Counted from the first letter of the stretch, positions 27,065 to 38,111 are shown. The stretch: 64,000 nucleotides of DNA from Pseudomonas syringae KCTC 12500 (GCF_000507185.2 NZ_AYTM02000002.1:2131501-2195500); one strand, 5' to 3'. Made by a program: numbers and translations. The notes: generated from the letters alone by a model not told the origin.

Positions 27065-29261
27065 GGACCGGGTTGCTCAGGCGCTCCAAAAGAGTCGCCT
27101 GGGCGCTTCGCGGGTTCTGATTACCGGTCGGCGTGCTGCGCACGTAACGCCCGTCCGACTGCAACAGCCAGCTGTGGGTGTTGTCGGTCAGGTAGCTCTC
27201 CAGTTCCTTCTTCACACGCAGAATCAACTTCTTGCCTTCCACCGGGAAGCAGGTCTCGACGCGCTTGTCGAGGTTGCGCTCCATCCAGTCGGCACTCGAC
27301 AGGAACATCTGCTCGTCGCCGCCGTTGAGGAAGTAGAACACTCGCGTGTGCTCCAGGAAGCGGCCGATGATCGAGCGCACATGGATGTTGTGCGAAACCC
27401 CGGCGATGCCTGGACGCAGGCAGCACATGCCGCGCACCACCAGATCGATGCGCACACCGGACTGGCTGGCCTTGTACAACGCCCGGATAATCTTCGGATC
27501 GGTCAGCGAGTTGAACTTGGCGATGATGTGCGCGGGCTTGCCATCGAGCGCAAATTGCGTCTCGCGGGCGATCATGTCGAGCATGCCTTTCTTGAGCGTG
27601 AACGGCGCATGCAGCAGCTTCTTCATGCGCAGCGTCTTGCCCATGCCGATCAACTGGCTGAACAGTTTGCCGACGTCTTCACACAACGCGTCATCGGAGG
27701 TCAGCAAGCTGTAGTCGGTATACAGACGTGCGTTACCGGCGTGGTAGTTGCCGGTCCCGAGATGCGCATAACGCACGATCTCGCCCGCTTCGCGACGCAG
27801 GATCAACATCATCTTGGCGTGGGTCTTGAAGCCGACCACGCCGTAGATCACCACCGCACCGGCGGCCTGCAGGCGGCTGGCCAGTTGCAGGTTGGACTCT
27901 TCATCGAAGCGCGCACGCAACTCGATCACCGCAGTGACTTCCTTGCCGTTACGCGCGGCATCGACCAGTGCATCGACGATTTCCGAGTTCGCGCCGCTCC
28001 GATACAGCGTCTGGCGTACCGCCAGCACGTGCGGGTCTTTTGCTGCCTGGCGCAGCAAGTCGACCACGGGCGTGAACGACTCGAAAGGGTGCAGCAACAG
28101 GATGTCCTGTTTGCTGACCACGCTGAAAACGTTTTCGCTGTTCTGCAGCAGCTTGGGGATAGCTGGCGTGAACGGCGGGTATTGCAATTCGGGATGGCTG
28201 TCCAGGCCGGTGATGCTGAACAGACGCGTCAGGTTGACCGGGCCATTCACCTGATACAGCTCGGACTCGTTCAGATTGAACTGCTTGAGCAGGTAGTCCG
28301 ACAGGTGTTTCGGGCAGGTGTCCGCCACTTCAAGGCGTACCGCATCACCATAGCGACGCGAGAACAGCTCGCCACGCAATGCGCGCGCCAGGTCTTCCAC
28401 ATCTTCGGAGTCCAGCGCCAGGTCAGCGTTTCGGGTCAGGCGGAACTGGTAGCAGCCCTTGACCTTCATGCCCTGAAACAGATCGTCAGCGTGGGCGTGG
28501 ATCATCGACGACAGGAACACGAAGTTGTCGCCAGGCCCGCAGACATCTTCCGGCACCTTGATCACTCGCGGCAGCAGACGCGGCGCGGGAATGATCGCAA
28601 GACCGGAGTCGCGCCCGAAGGCATCGATGCCTTCAAGCTCGACGATGAAATTCAGGCTCTTGTTGACCAGCAAAGGGAACGGGTGCGTCGGGTCGAGGCC
28701 GATCGGGGTGATGATCGGCGCGATCTCGTCGCGGAAGTAGCGTCGTACCCAGGCCTTGAGCTTGGCCGTCCAGTGACGGCGACGAATGAAGCGGACCTGA
28801 TGTTTCTCCAGCTCCGGCAGCAGAATATCGTTGAGGATCGCGTACTGGCGATCCACATGACCGTGTACCAGTTCACTGATCCTGGCCAGCGCCTGATGCG
28901 GCTGCAGACCGTCAGCGCCCGCCTGTTCGCGGGCAAAGGTGATCTGCTTCTTCAGGCCTGCAACACGAATCTCGAAGAACTCATCGAGGTTGCTGGAGAA
29001 GATCAGCAAAAACTTCAGCCGCTCCAGCAATGGGTAGGACTCATCGAGCGCCTGTTCCAGAACCCGGATATTGAACTGTAGTTGCGACAGCTCACGGTGG
29101 ATATACAGGCTGCTATCGTCCAGGTTCGGAGCGACGATAGCGGGCACCGCAGCGGCGGGTGCCTCGATGGCCGGGATTACTTCGATGTCAGGTTCGACCA
29201 CGGGTGTTGCCTCCGGGACATCGACTTGAACAGCGGCTTCGATGAGTGCTTCGGTATTCAT
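27051..29261 (-). CDS. ppk: Polyphosphate kinase 1
   Basis: 736 residues. The first 45 residues are a Glu/Pro/Ala/Val-rich extension of low complexity. The PPK1 N-domain begins near [20 protein letters not shown]. The autophosphorylated histidine is in [20 protein letters not shown], and a second conserved histidine in [15 protein letters not shown]. It polymerises ATP gamma-phosphate into polyphosphate. It follows hemB by 16 bp on the same strand, so they are probably co-transcribed, and it converges on ppx. Confidence 0.95.
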   Translation of the reverse strand: MNTEALIEAAVQVDVPEATPVVEPDIEVIPAIEAPAAAVPAIVAPNLDDSSLYIHRELSQLQFNIRVLEQALDESYPLLERLKFLLIFSSNLDEFFEIRVAGLKKQITFAREQAGADGLQPHQALARISELVHGHVDRQYAILNDILLPELEKHQVRFIRRRHWTAKLKAWVRRYFRDEIAPIITPIGLDPTHPFPLLVNKSLNFIVELEGIDAFGRDSGLAIIPAPRLLPRVIKVPEDVCGPGDNFVFLSSMIHAHADDLFQGMKVKGCYQFRLTRNADLALDSEDVEDLARALRGELFSRRYGDAVRLEVADTCPKHLSDYLLKQFNLNESELYQVNGPVNLTRLFSITGLDSHPELQYPPFTPAIPKLLQNSENVFSVVSKQDILLLHPFESFTPVVDLLRQAAKDPHVLAVRQTLYRSGANSEIVDALVDAARNGKEVTAVIELRARFDEESNLQLASRLQAAGAVVIYGVVGFKTHAKMMLILRREAGEIVRYAHLGTGNYHAGNARLYTDYSLLTSDDALCEDVGKLFSQLIGMGKTLRMKKLLHAPFTLKKGMLDMIARETQFALDGKPAHIIAKFNSLTDPKIIRALYKASQSGVRIDLVVRGMCCLRPGIAGVSHNIHVRSIIGRFLEHTRVFYFLNGGDEQMFLSSADWMERNLDKRVETCFPVEGKKLILRVKKELESYLTDNTHSWLLQSDGRYVRSTPTGNQNPRSAQATLLERLSNPVLSVR

Positions 29262-29277
29262 GAATGTTCCTGTGAGG

Positions 29278-30342
<1,065 letters not shown>

Positions 30343-30519
30343 TTATGACCAATGTGTGACAGTCATGGTTCGACCTGCGACTGCACGTCGCGGTCACGGC
30401 CTTAAAGGGGATACGACCATTGTGGTTGCAAGAATCTTTAACGTCGAGACACATATGGACACTTTCATGATTGCCTTGGGCGCGTTAGGCTGCGCGTTCA
30501 TTTCGCCAGCATCCAGACA

Positions 30520-31182
30520 ATGCTCCAGAATTTCTTGAACGAATTCGGCTACTTTGCCCTGTTCCTCGGCACCTTTTTTGAAGGCGAGACCATTCTGGTT
30601 CTTGCCGGATTCCTGGCGTTCCGCGGATACATGGACCTCAATATCGTCATCCTCGTAGCCTTTTGTGGCAGTTATGCGGGCGACCAGTTGTGGTATTTCA
30701 TGGGACGCAAGCACGGCCGCAAGCTTCTGGCGCGCAAGCCTCGCTGGCAACTCATGGGCGACAAGGCGCTACGGCTGGTCCGCAAGCACCCGGACATCTG
30801 GGTATTGGGCTTCCGCTTCGTGTACGGCCTGCGAACGGTCATGCCCGTGGCCATCGGCCTGTCGGGTTATCCACCCGGGCGTTATCTTCTGCTGAACGGT
30901 ATCGGCGCGGCTGTCTGGGCTGCGGCGCTGGGTTCGGCTGCTTACCACTTCGGCGCGGTGCTCGAAGGCTTGCTGGGTAACGTCAAGAAATATGAACTCT
31001 GGGTGCTGGGCGCACTGGTTCTGGTGGGGCTGGCCCTGTGGATACGCCGACGCGTCAAGAACGCCCGGATCGCCCGTGAAGAGCGTGAAGAAAAGAGCCG
31101 TTTCTGTGCATCGGCAGCGGCCTCCGACCTGGAAACGCCGGTCACCGTGCCCGTCGATCTGACGAAAAAATCCGACGAATAA
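30520..31182 (+). CDS. DedA-family membrane protein
   Basis: 220 residues with four to five hydrophobic segments. Family signatures are GTFFEGETILVLAGFLAFRG near residue 20, GDQLWYFMGRKHGRKLL near 50 and RFVYGLRTVMPVAIGLSGYP near 105. DedA (VTT-fold) proteins are implicated in membrane lipid or polyprenyl-phosphate flipping and in keeping membrane potential. The C-terminal 40 residues are polar and cytosolic. A near-perfect hairpin at 31196-31224 follows the stop codon. Confidence 0.85.
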   Translation: MLQNFLNEFGYFALFLGTFFEGETILVLAGFLAFRGYMDLNIVILVAFCGSYAGDQLWYFMGRKHGRKLLARKPRWQLMGDKALRLVRKHPDIWVLGFRFVYGLRTVMPVAIGLSGYPPGRYLLLNGIGAAVWAAALGSAAYHFGAVLEGLLGNVKKYELWVLGALVLVGLALWIRRRVKNARIAREEREEKSRFCASAAASDLETPVTVPVDLTKKSDE

Positions 31183-31399
31183 ACGTCCCCCCCTCCCGAG
31201 CGCAGGCTGACAAGCCTCGCTCGGCGATAGCGCACAGACGCTGCCGAACTCGCGACCACCGCCCTCCCCATGCACCTTTGCTCAGCCGGCTTTGCACCGC
31301 CAACGATGCCTCAACTGAACACTCGGCCCGTAAAGCGATCAACTGAACAGACAAATTAAAACAAACATTAAGTTGATCGAGCACAAGGAGCCGAAATCG

Positions 31400-32068
31400 A
31401 TGCAGAAAAAAGTGGCTGTAATCCTCTCCGGCTGTGGCGTCTACGACGGTGCCGAGATTCACGAAAGCGTTCTCACCCTGTTGCGTCTGGATCAGCGCGG
31501 TGCGCAGGTTCAGTGCTTCGCCCCCAACATCGCTCAGCATCACGTCATCAATCACCTGAACGGTGAGGAAATGCCCGAGTCGCGCAATGTGCTGGTCGAG
31601 TCTGCGCGCATTGCACGGGGCGAAGTGAAGGACATCCGCGAAGCAAATGCCGAAGACTTTGACGCCCTGATCATCCCGGGCGGCTTCGGCTCGGCAAAGA
31701 ACCTTTCCGACCTTGCCCTGCAAGGCCATGCCTGCCAGGTCGAAGCCGGGCTGCTGGAGCTCGCCGAGGCGTTTGCCGAAGCCGGAAAACCGGTCGGGCT
31801 GATCTGCATCACCCCGGCACTCGCGGCCAAGATCTATGGCCCCGGCGTGACCTGCACCATCGGCAGCGACCCTGAAACCGCTGCGGCCATCACTAAAATG
31901 GGTGGCAGCCATGCTGAATGCGCCGTCGATGACATCGTCGAGGACGAAGCGCGAAAACTGGTCAGCACACCTGCCTATATGGTCGCCAAGAGCATCAGCG
32001 AAGCGGCCTCGGGCATCAATAAGCTGGTTGACCGCGTGCTGGAGCTGACTCACGAGGGCGATGCCTGA
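31400..32068 (+). CDS. elbB: ElbB-type glyoxalase / isoprenoid biosynthesis protein
   Basis: 222 residues from the ATG at 31400 (AAGGAG upstream). It is a DJ-1/PfpI superfamily member: KVAVILSGCGVYDGAEIHES at the N-terminus, LIIPGGFGSAKNLSDLA near 85, and the nucleophile region GLICITPALAAKIYG near 133 with its cysteine. ElbB homologues show glyoxalase activity on glyoxal in vitro, while the older isoprenoid label is by association. It is a single gene closed by a strong terminator at 32085-32115. Confidence 0.9.
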   Translation: MQKKVAVILSGCGVYDGAEIHESVLTLLRLDQRGAQVQCFAPNIAQHHVINHLNGEEMPESRNVLVESARIARGEVKDIREANAEDFDALIIPGGFGSAKNLSDLALQGHACQVEAGLLELAEAFAEAGKPVGLICITPALAAKIYGPGVTCTIGSDPETAAAITKMGGSHAECAVDDIVEDEARKLVSTPAYMVAKSISEAASGINKLVDRVLELTHEGDA

Positions 32069-32084
32069 CCGTCGCCCTGCCTAC

Positions 32085-32115
32085 AAAACACCGCCTGTCA
32101 GACGGGCGGTGTTTT
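32085..32115 (+). terminator. Terminator of elbB
   Basis: Perfect 11-bp stem AAAACACCGCC / GGCGGTGTTTT with a 9-nt loop, 16 bp after the elbB stop. The flanking A and T runs make it potentially bidirectional. Confidence 0.88.
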
Positions 32116-32155
32116 GCAGGCTGGCCATGGTGATCCATCCGGGCTTTATGCTTTA

Positions 32156-32171
32156 CTGTATGTATGAACAG
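32156..32171. promoter_or_regulatory. LexA (SOS) box
   Basis: CTGTATGTATGAACAG matches CTGT-N8-ACAG and agrees with the ideal CTGTATATATATACAG at 13 of 16 positions. It ends 17 bp before the radical SAM start codon, so LexA bound here would block its promoter. Confidence 0.82.
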
Positions 32172-32188
32172 TATACGAGTAACGCCAG

Positions 32189-33247
32189 ATGTCCAGTCTC
32201 TATCCGGTTCGTGGCCGAGGCACTGCCAGCAATCCGCATAACCGTTTCGCACCCAGTCAGTCGGTGGTTGAAGACGATGGCTGGTATCAGGAAGTACCGC
32301 TCACGCAAGGCACCCAGGTCACCAGCGAAACAGCCAAAAGCATCATTACCCGCAACAGCTCGCCGGATATCCCCTTTGACAGGTCGATCAACCCTTACCG
32401 GGGCTGCGAGCACGGCTGCATCTATTGTTTCGCCAGACCCAGCCACGCCTATTGGGACATGTCGCCGGGCCTGGACTTCGAGACCAAGCTGATCGCCAAG
32501 ACCAACGCGGCGGCGCTGCTGGAGCAACAACTGTCCAAACCCGGCTACCGCTGCGCGCCCATCACCCTCGGGGCCAACACCGACCCCTACCAGCCGATCG
32601 AGCGTGAGTACCGCATCACCCGGGCGACGCTTGAGGTGTTACTGCGCTATCGACATCCGGTCAGCATCATTACCAAAGGCTCGCTGATCCTGCGCGATCT
32701 GGATCTGCTGGCAGAAATGGCCAGGCTGCGGCTGGTGTCGGTCTTCATCAGCCTGACGACGCTGGATGACGAACTCAAATGCATCCTCGAACCCAGGGCC
32801 GCGGCGCCCAAGGCTCGCTTGCGGGCCATTCGGGTATTGCGTCAGGCGGGGGTCCCGGTCGGTGTGCTGTGTGCGCCGATGATCCCGATGATCAACGACA
32901 GCGAGCTGGAGGCACTGCTGAGCGAAGCGAAAGCTGCGGGTGCCCTGAGCGCCAGCTACGTGATGCTGCGCCTGCCGCTGGAAGTCGCGCCGCTGTTCGA
33001 CGAGTGGCTGAAGACGCATTACCCGCAACGCGCCGATCATGTCATGAGTCTGATTCGTCAAAGTCGCGGCGGAGCCCTGTACGACAGCACGTTTGGTTCT
33101 CGAATGCGTGGCGAAGGACCGTTTGCCGACCTGCTGGCTCAACGCTATGCGCTGGCGATCAAACGGCTCGGATTGAACAAACGGGGTAGATTTGCACTCG
33201 ATTGCGATGCGTTTTGTCCGCCGGGAGGGCAAATGTCGCTGCTGTGA
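32189..33247 (+). CDS. PA0069-family radical SAM protein, SOS-controlled
   Basis: 352 residues. The 4Fe-4S cluster motif CxxxCxxC is in YRGCEHGCIYCFARPSHAYW near residues 68-87. NTDPYQPIEREYRITR and SIITKGSLILRD are typical of the SplB-related group, which includes spore photoproduct lyase. Substrate unknown. The LexA box just upstream and the family's resemblance to a DNA-lesion lyase suggest a DNA repair task, but this is inference. The start ATG is the first after the box. Confidence 0.87.
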   Translation: MSSLYPVRGRGTASNPHNRFAPSQSVVEDDGWYQEVPLTQGTQVTSETAKSIITRNSSPDIPFDRSINPYRGCEHGCIYCFARPSHAYWDMSPGLDFETKLIAKTNAAALLEQQLSKPGYRCAPITLGANTDPYQPIEREYRITRATLEVLLRYRHPVSIITKGSLILRDLDLLAEMARLRLVSVFISLTTLDDELKCILEPRAAAPKARLRAIRVLRQAGVPVGVLCAPMIPMINDSELEALLSEAKAAGALSASYVMLRLPLEVAPLFDEWLKTHYPQRADHVMSLIRQSRGGALYDSTFGSRMRGEGPFADLLAQRYALAIKRLGLNKRGRFALDCDAFCPPGGQMSLL

Positions 33248-33454
33248 CGAACTTGGTACTATCGTGCAAACCCGCGTCCCAGAGCCATCGCATTCAGTTT
33301 CGTTTAAGCTTCGGCGATTAGTCTGTTACTCGGAGTGTCATCAGCGATAGCGCTCAAGGGATTTGTTCGTGATGCCTTTTAGAGAGGGATCACATCCGGC
33401 TCTGGTCAAACAGGCATGAAGAATCCACATCAATTCGTCAGAGAGGGTGAAGAC

Positions 33455-34195
33455 ATGACAGACATCGGTAAACAGCATTCGGCTACGTCGTCCAGCACAT
33501 CAAGCCATTCGGACAGCGCCGACGTAGCGTTGAAACATATCGTCGATGGCTTTGTACATTTCCGTAAAGAGGTCTTCCCCCAGCAGGAAGAACTGTTCAA
33601 GAAGCTGGCGACCGCCCAATCTCCACGGGCCATGTTCATCACCTGCGCCGACTCGCGCATCGTGCCCGAATTGATTACCCAAAGTTCGCCAGGCGACCTG
33701 TTCGTCACGCGTAACGTCGGCAACGTCGTACCGCCGTATGGCCAGATGAATGGCGGCGTGTCCACCGCTCTGGAATACGCAGTGGTTGCACTGGGCGTGC
33801 AGCACATCATCGTTTGCGGACACTCTGACTGCGGCGCCATGCGCGCAGTGCTCAACCCCGACAGCCTGGACAAGATGCCTACGGTAAAAGCCTGGTTGCG
33901 CCATGCCGAGGTTGCCCGCACGGTGGTCGAGCAGAACTGCAGCTGCAGCGGCGAACTGGAAACCATGCAGGTCCTGACTCAGGAAAACGTGATCTCCCAG
34001 TTGCAACACCTGCGCACCCACCCTTCGGTCGCAGCGAAAATGGCTAGCGGCCAGTTGTTCATTCACGGCTGGGTCTACAGCATCGAAACCAGCGAAATCC
34101 TGGCTTATGACGCCGAGCTCGATCGTTTCATACCGCTCGACGGTAAGGGACCGACGCCGATGGCTTCACCGAAAGCACGCTTTTCAGCCGACTGA
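33455..34195 (+). CDS. Beta-class carbonic anhydrase
   Basis: 246 residues from the ATG at 33455, which has GAGAGGGTGAAG upstream; another in-frame ATG at 33416 is less well placed. Zinc ligands and the Asp-Arg dyad are seen in FITCADSRIVPE, and the other ligands in VCGHSDCGAMRAVL. It interconverts CO2 and bicarbonate. It is followed by a SulP transporter in the same direction, a pair conserved in P. aeruginosa (PA0102-PA0103) and likely to work together in bicarbonate supply. Confidence 0.92.
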   Translation: MTDIGKQHSATSSSTSSHSDSADVALKHIVDGFVHFRKEVFPQQEELFKKLATAQSPRAMFITCADSRIVPELITQSSPGDLFVTRNVGNVVPPYGQMNGGVSTALEYAVVALGVQHIIVCGHSDCGAMRAVLNPDSLDKMPTVKAWLRHAEVARTVVEQNCSCSGELETMQVLTQENVISQLQHLRTHPSVAAKMASGQLFIHGWVYSIETSEILAYDAELDRFIPLDGKGPTPMASPKARFSAD

Positions 34196-34299
34196 TCACC
34201 AGTCCGACTGACGGCAAGCCCTTCTTAATCAGCTGATGGCGACTGCGCAGGATGCGCGTCGCCCGTCTTGCCTCGTCTGAAGAATCCCGGAGAAGCGTC

Positions 34300-35832
34300 A
34301 TGGGTATTACAGCATTGAAAACCGCTTTACCACGGGAGTTGCTCGCTTCCGTGGTCGTGTTCCTGGTCGCCCTGCCGCTGTGCATGGGCATCGCCATTGC
34401 ATCCGGCATGCCTCCGGCCAAAGGTCTGATCACCGGCATCGTGGGCGGGCTGATAGTCGGCTGGATAGCCGGTTCGCCGCTGCAGGTCAGCGGACCCGCA
34501 GCCGGTCTGGCAGTACTGGTTTTTGAAGTGGTGCGCGAGCACGGCATGGCCATGCTGGGTCCTATTCTGGTACTCGCCGGACTGCTTCAGCTGCTGGCGG
34601 GTCGATTCAAGCTTGGCTGCTGGTTCCGGGTCACGGCACCTGCAGTGGTCTATGGCATGCTCGCCGGTATCGGTGTGCTGATCGTACTGTCACAGGCACA
34701 CGTGATGTTTGACAGCGGCCCCAAACCCTCCGGGCTGGACAACCTGATCGCCTTCCCTTCCACACTGATCCAGGCCTTCGGACCCGGCACCGGCATGCAG
34801 GCCGGTATGCTCGGTCTGGGCACCATGCTGATCATGTGGGGCTGGGAAAAACTCCGTCCGCAGTCTTTGCGCTTCGTACCCGGCGCACTGCTGGGCGTGG
34901 GCATCGCCACCGGCATCAGCCTGTTCATGGCCTTGCAGGTCAAGCGTGTCGAAGTGCCTGACAACCTGGCCGACGCCATCGACTGGCTTCGCCCGGCCGA
35001 CCTGATGAATCTGGCCGACCCGGCCATTCTGGTGGCGGCTATCGTCGTAGCGTTCATCGCCAGTGCCGAAACGCTGCTTTCCGCCTCGGCGGTTGACCGC
35101 ATGCACAGTGGCCAGCGTTCGGACTTCGACAAGGAACTCAGCGCTCAAGGCGTGGGCAACATGCTCTGCGGCCTGCTCGGTGCGTTGCCGATGACAGGCG
35201 TTATCGTACGCAGCTCGGCCAACGTCCAGGCCGGTGCCACCACGCGCTTCTCGACGATCTTCCACGGCCTGTGGCTGCTCGCATTCGTGTTGCTGCTGTC
35301 GAGCGTACTGCAGAGCATTCCGGTTGCGAGCCTGGCTGGCGTGCTGGTCTACACCGGCCTGAAGCTGGTCGATCTGAAGGCGTTTCGCGGTCTGGGCCGC
35401 TATGGCCGGATGCCGATGTTCACCTATGCGGCGACTGCCATTGCGATCATCTTCACCGACCTGCTGACCGGTGTGCTGGTCGGTTTCGGCCTGACTCTGG
35501 TGAAACTGGCGTTCAAGGCTTCGCGCCTGAAGATCAATGTGGTCGAACTGGCGGGCGAGAAGGAATTCGAGCTGCGTCTGGTCGGTGCCGCAACCTTCCT
35601 CAAGGTGCCGGCGCTGACTCAGGCACTGGGCACTATCCCGCAGGGCAGCACGGTGCATGTGCCGTTGGGCAATCTGTCCTACATCGACCACTCGTGTCTG
35701 GAACTGCTGGAAGAATGGGGTCGTTCCAATGCCGCTCATGGCACACGGTTGCTGATCGAATCGCGTGGCCTGAAGCGTCGTCTTGAAGGGCGGATCTACA
35801 CGACAACGGGGATCGGCTCGGGCGCGGCCTGA
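34300..35832 (+). CDS. SulP-family anion (probably bicarbonate or sulfate) transporter
   Basis: 510 residues from the ATG at 34300 (CCCGGAGAAG upstream). About 11-12 membrane helices occupy residues 15-410. SulP motifs include GLITGIVGGLIVGWIAGSPL and QVSGPAAGLAVLVFEVV near 60-75. A shortened STAS-like cytosolic domain at 430-500 contains LGNLSYIDHSCLELLEEW. Genome context next to carbonic anhydrase favours bicarbonate as substrate. A 10-bp inverted repeat (35869-35914) follows. Confidence 0.88.
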   Translation: MGITALKTALPRELLASVVVFLVALPLCMGIAIASGMPPAKGLITGIVGGLIVGWIAGSPLQVSGPAAGLAVLVFEVVREHGMAMLGPILVLAGLLQLLAGRFKLGCWFRVTAPAVVYGMLAGIGVLIVLSQAHVMFDSGPKPSGLDNLIAFPSTLIQAFGPGTGMQAGMLGLGTMLIMWGWEKLRPQSLRFVPGALLGVGIATGISLFMALQVKRVEVPDNLADAIDWLRPADLMNLADPAILVAAIVVAFIASAETLLSASAVDRMHSGQRSDFDKELSAQGVGNMLCGLLGALPMTGVIVRSSANVQAGATTRFSTIFHGLWLLAFVLLLSSVLQSIPVASLAGVLVYTGLKLVDLKAFRGLGRYGRMPMFTYAATAIAIIFTDLLTGVLVGFGLTLVKLAFKASRLKINVVELAGEKEFELRLVGAATFLKVPALTQALGTIPQGSTVHVPLGNLSYIDHSCLELLEEWGRSNAAHGTRLLIESRGLKRRLEGRIYTTTGIGSGAA

Positions 35833-35868
35833 TAGTCGCTACCTTGTTATCACAGCCTTGGAAACATG

Positions 35869-35914
35869 GGAGCCGGATGGGTCTTCGCGTAGCAGCGGAG
35901 CGATATCCGGCTCC
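35869..35914. terminator. Inverted repeat between SulP gene and the next convergent gene
   Basis: GGAGCCGGAT and ATCCGGCTCC pair across a 26-nt loop in the 120-bp gap between two convergent genes. No T-run follows, so it may be a terminator or an mRNA-stabilising stem. Confidence 0.45.
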
Positions 35915-35952
35915 TTCCATTGCCGGCGAAGACAGTGATTCGGGCCTCTGAA

Positions 35953-36603
35953 TCAGACCGCGGAGCGCTCCAGCTCCAGGCCGACGCCCAATTGCCGTGA
36001 CAGGCTTGGCCAGCGCTGCCAGGCCGCCCCCGTTGCAGGGCTGATCAGCTTCTCGCGATAGGCCTCGACCGAGTCCAGCGCGAAACTCTCCTCATCAAGC
36101 AATTCATCGACAGCATGGTGCACCGCTTCGTCCAGCTGGTTGGCAAATTGCTCGCCGATCAACTGGTGGGCGATCACGCTGGCAACCGTGGTATTTGACG
36201 GTATCAGCGGCTGACCGAAATGCTTGATGTACAGGTCATTCACTTCCTCGACCAGCCGGTGGGCCAGATAAGCCTCGTCCAACAGGCTTTCCAGGCCTTC
36301 ATGCCCATCCATGATGGAAGGCGGGGCCGCGAAAAAATGCTCGGCGATTTTCAGCACCGGCTTTATCTGCCCTTCGATCCCGGCTTGCAGCGCGACCTCA
36401 TGGGCGGCGTCCAGCAGATCGGGGACCAGATCGATATAGGCCGTGACGAAACGCGTCAGTACGTCTTTCGCGTCGACTTCCGGCAGATGAATGGCGGGAT
36501 GAAGATGTGGGAGCTTTTGTTCCAGCTGTTGCAGCAAGTGGCCGGTCCGGGCCTCATGTTGATGGGCTAGTTGTATCTGCTCGCGCAATGCGGCGGTGTT
36601 CAT
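35953..36603 (-). CDS. Conserved hypothetical protein (PA0104-like)
   Basis: 216 residues, helical and acidic, with many His, Glu and Asp residues in the N-terminal half (HQHEARTGHLL, LPHLHPAIHLPEVDAKD). No signal peptide or membrane segment is seen and no catalytic motif is recognised. It holds the same place as PA0104 in P. aeruginosa: after the carbonic anhydrase-SulP pair and before the cytochrome oxidase assembly genes. TCAAGGAGT precedes the start codon. Confidence 0.75.
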   Translation of the reverse strand: MNTAALREQIQLAHQHEARTGHLLQQLEQKLPHLHPAIHLPEVDAKDVLTRFVTAYIDLVPDLLDAAHEVALQAGIEGQIKPVLKIAEHFFAAPPSIMDGHEGLESLLDEAYLAHRLVEEVNDLYIKHFGQPLIPSNTTVASVIAHQLIGEQFANQLDEAVHHAVDELLDEESFALDSVEAYREKLISPATGAAWQRWPSLSRQLGVGLELERSAV

Positions 36604-36882
36604 GGCTGCTGGGACTCCTTGAGGCGTCAGACCCCGTGGTTCGTTGATGAAGAGTCATACGTTAGCTTGCTTAACTAACCGCCTAAGACGGTTTTGCTAT
36701 ATGCGACTCACATTTAGATACATTGGCTATATTAAAACAGCCTTTGCTCAATTTCTGACCAAATACGGCTGCCGTGCCCGGCTATGCGGACGCGCTGCAG
36801 CTCGCGTTTTGCATAAGCAGGCTACTCTGAAGTCGCCCGCAGCTCTTTCGACACGCTGTCCGACATAAAAAGTGAGCCACGC

Positions 36883-37377
36883 ATGACTCAGCCTCTTTTG
36901 TCCAAACGGCTCGTTCTGCGTTTGACGTGCTTAATGGTAATCATGCTGATGTGCGGATTGGCATTGCCGTCGCTCTATGCCGTGCTGACCGGGCATGACA
37001 GAGTCGGCGTGCAGGGGGAGGACGCTTCTCGTCAGGTCGAGGTGCAATTTACTGCCGGCAACGCGGCCGGGATGACCTGGGCGTTCTACCCGCAGTCCCG
37101 CCAGATGCAGGTCCACCCCGGTGCGGTCAACGAGATGATCTTCATCGCGCAGAACCCGACCGACAGGCCGATGCAAGCCCAGGCCGTACCGGGTATTTCG
37201 CCTGTAAAGGCGGCAGCGTGGTTTCACAAGACCGAATGCTTCTGCTTCACCCAACAGACATTGCAACCGGGCGAGCGTATCGAGATGCCGGTGCGCTTCA
37301 TCGTCGACCGTGACCTGCCCGACGATGTAAAAAGTCTGACGCTGGCTTATACGCTGTTCGATGTCACCACGCGCTAG
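36883..37377 (+). CDS. Orphan Cox11/CtaG-type copper chaperone
   Basis: 164 residues. One membrane helix at about residues 12-33, then the periplasmic beta domain with WAFYPQSRQMQVHPGAVNEM and the copper-binding WFHKTECFCFTQQTL (CxC pair). Cox11 inserts CuB into subunit I of aa3 oxidase. The cysteine that normally follows the membrane helix is missing here (YAVLTGHDRVGV). No oxidase subunit genes lie nearby. It is either a relic or a repurposed copper protein. It is followed by a Sco gene after 63 bp. Confidence 0.87.
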   Translation: MTQPLLSKRLVLRLTCLMVIMLMCGLALPSLYAVLTGHDRVGVQGEDASRQVEVQFTAGNAAGMTWAFYPQSRQMQVHPGAVNEMIFIAQNPTDRPMQAQAVPGISPVKAAAWFHKTECFCFTQQTLQPGERIEMPVRFIVDRDLPDDVKSLTLAYTLFDVTTR

Positions 37378-37440
37378 GCTCGGTGCGCAATATAGGCCAT
37401 CATCCTCGACCTTACGCCGATCACGACTCGCGCTGACACC

Positions 37441-38073
37441 ATGACCCGTACCCAGAAAGCCGTTTTCATTGCTGCCGCCATCGTCGCCCTGCTTCTGGGC
37501 GTGATCCTCAGTCAGGTGCTGCCTGGTCGCAGCTCACAGGACCAGGCGGCGCTCAACGACGCGGGTATTGTGCTGCTCCCCAAAAGCCGCCAATTGCCAG
37601 CCCTGAGCATGACCGACCAGAACGGCGCGGCTGTAGCGCTTGATGGCTTGAAAGACCAATGGACGCTGATGTTCTTCGGCTACACCTTCTGCCCGGACAT
37701 TTGCCCCACGACGCTGGCGCAAATCAAGCAGATCAGGGCCGAGCTGCCCGAAGAGGCAGTCAAGCACATGCGGGTAGTACTGGTCAGCGTCGACCCGAAC
37801 CGTGACACGCCGCAGCAGCTCAAGCAGTACCTGGGCTACTTCGACCCGCAGTACATCGGCCTGACGGCACCTGTCGCTGATATTCAGACACTGGCCAATG
37901 CCGTGAGCATTCCGTTCATTCCTGCAGACACCAGTAAACCGAACTACTTCGTCGATCACAGCGGTAACCTGGCCCTGATCGGCCCGGACGGTACCCAGCG
38001 AGGCTTTATCCGTGCCCCGCTGAACAACCAGAAGCTGGTGAAACAATTGCCGGGGTTGCTGGAGCGGGATTAA
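37441..38073 (+). CDS. SCO1/SenC-family copper/thioredoxin-like protein
   Basis: 210 residues. Membrane anchor at 7-27. The thioredoxin fold carries the copper-binding CxxxC in FFGYTFCPDICPTTLAQIK near 80-90, and the third ligand histidine in NYFVDHSGNLALIG near 180. Sco proteins deliver copper to the CuA site or reduce its cysteines. Here it is paired with Cox11 but without coxAB. It may serve another cuproenzyme or redox defence. Confidence 0.9.
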   Translation: MTRTQKAVFIAAAIVALLLGVILSQVLPGRSSQDQAALNDAGIVLLPKSRQLPALSMTDQNGAAVALDGLKDQWTLMFFGYTFCPDICPTTLAQIKQIRAELPEEAVKHMRVVLVSVDPNRDTPQQLKQYLGYFDPQYIGLTAPVADIQTLANAVSIPFIPADTSKPNYFVDHSGNLALIGPDGTQRGFIRAPLNNQKLVKQLPGLLERD

Positions 38074-38111
38074 ACCGAGCGTTCTGCCGCTCCAACGAAC
38101 CTGATAAAGGT

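Noticed and set aside
27174..29081. 635-codon plus-strand frame opposite ppk
   Set aside because: Shadow of ppk; no recognisable domain.
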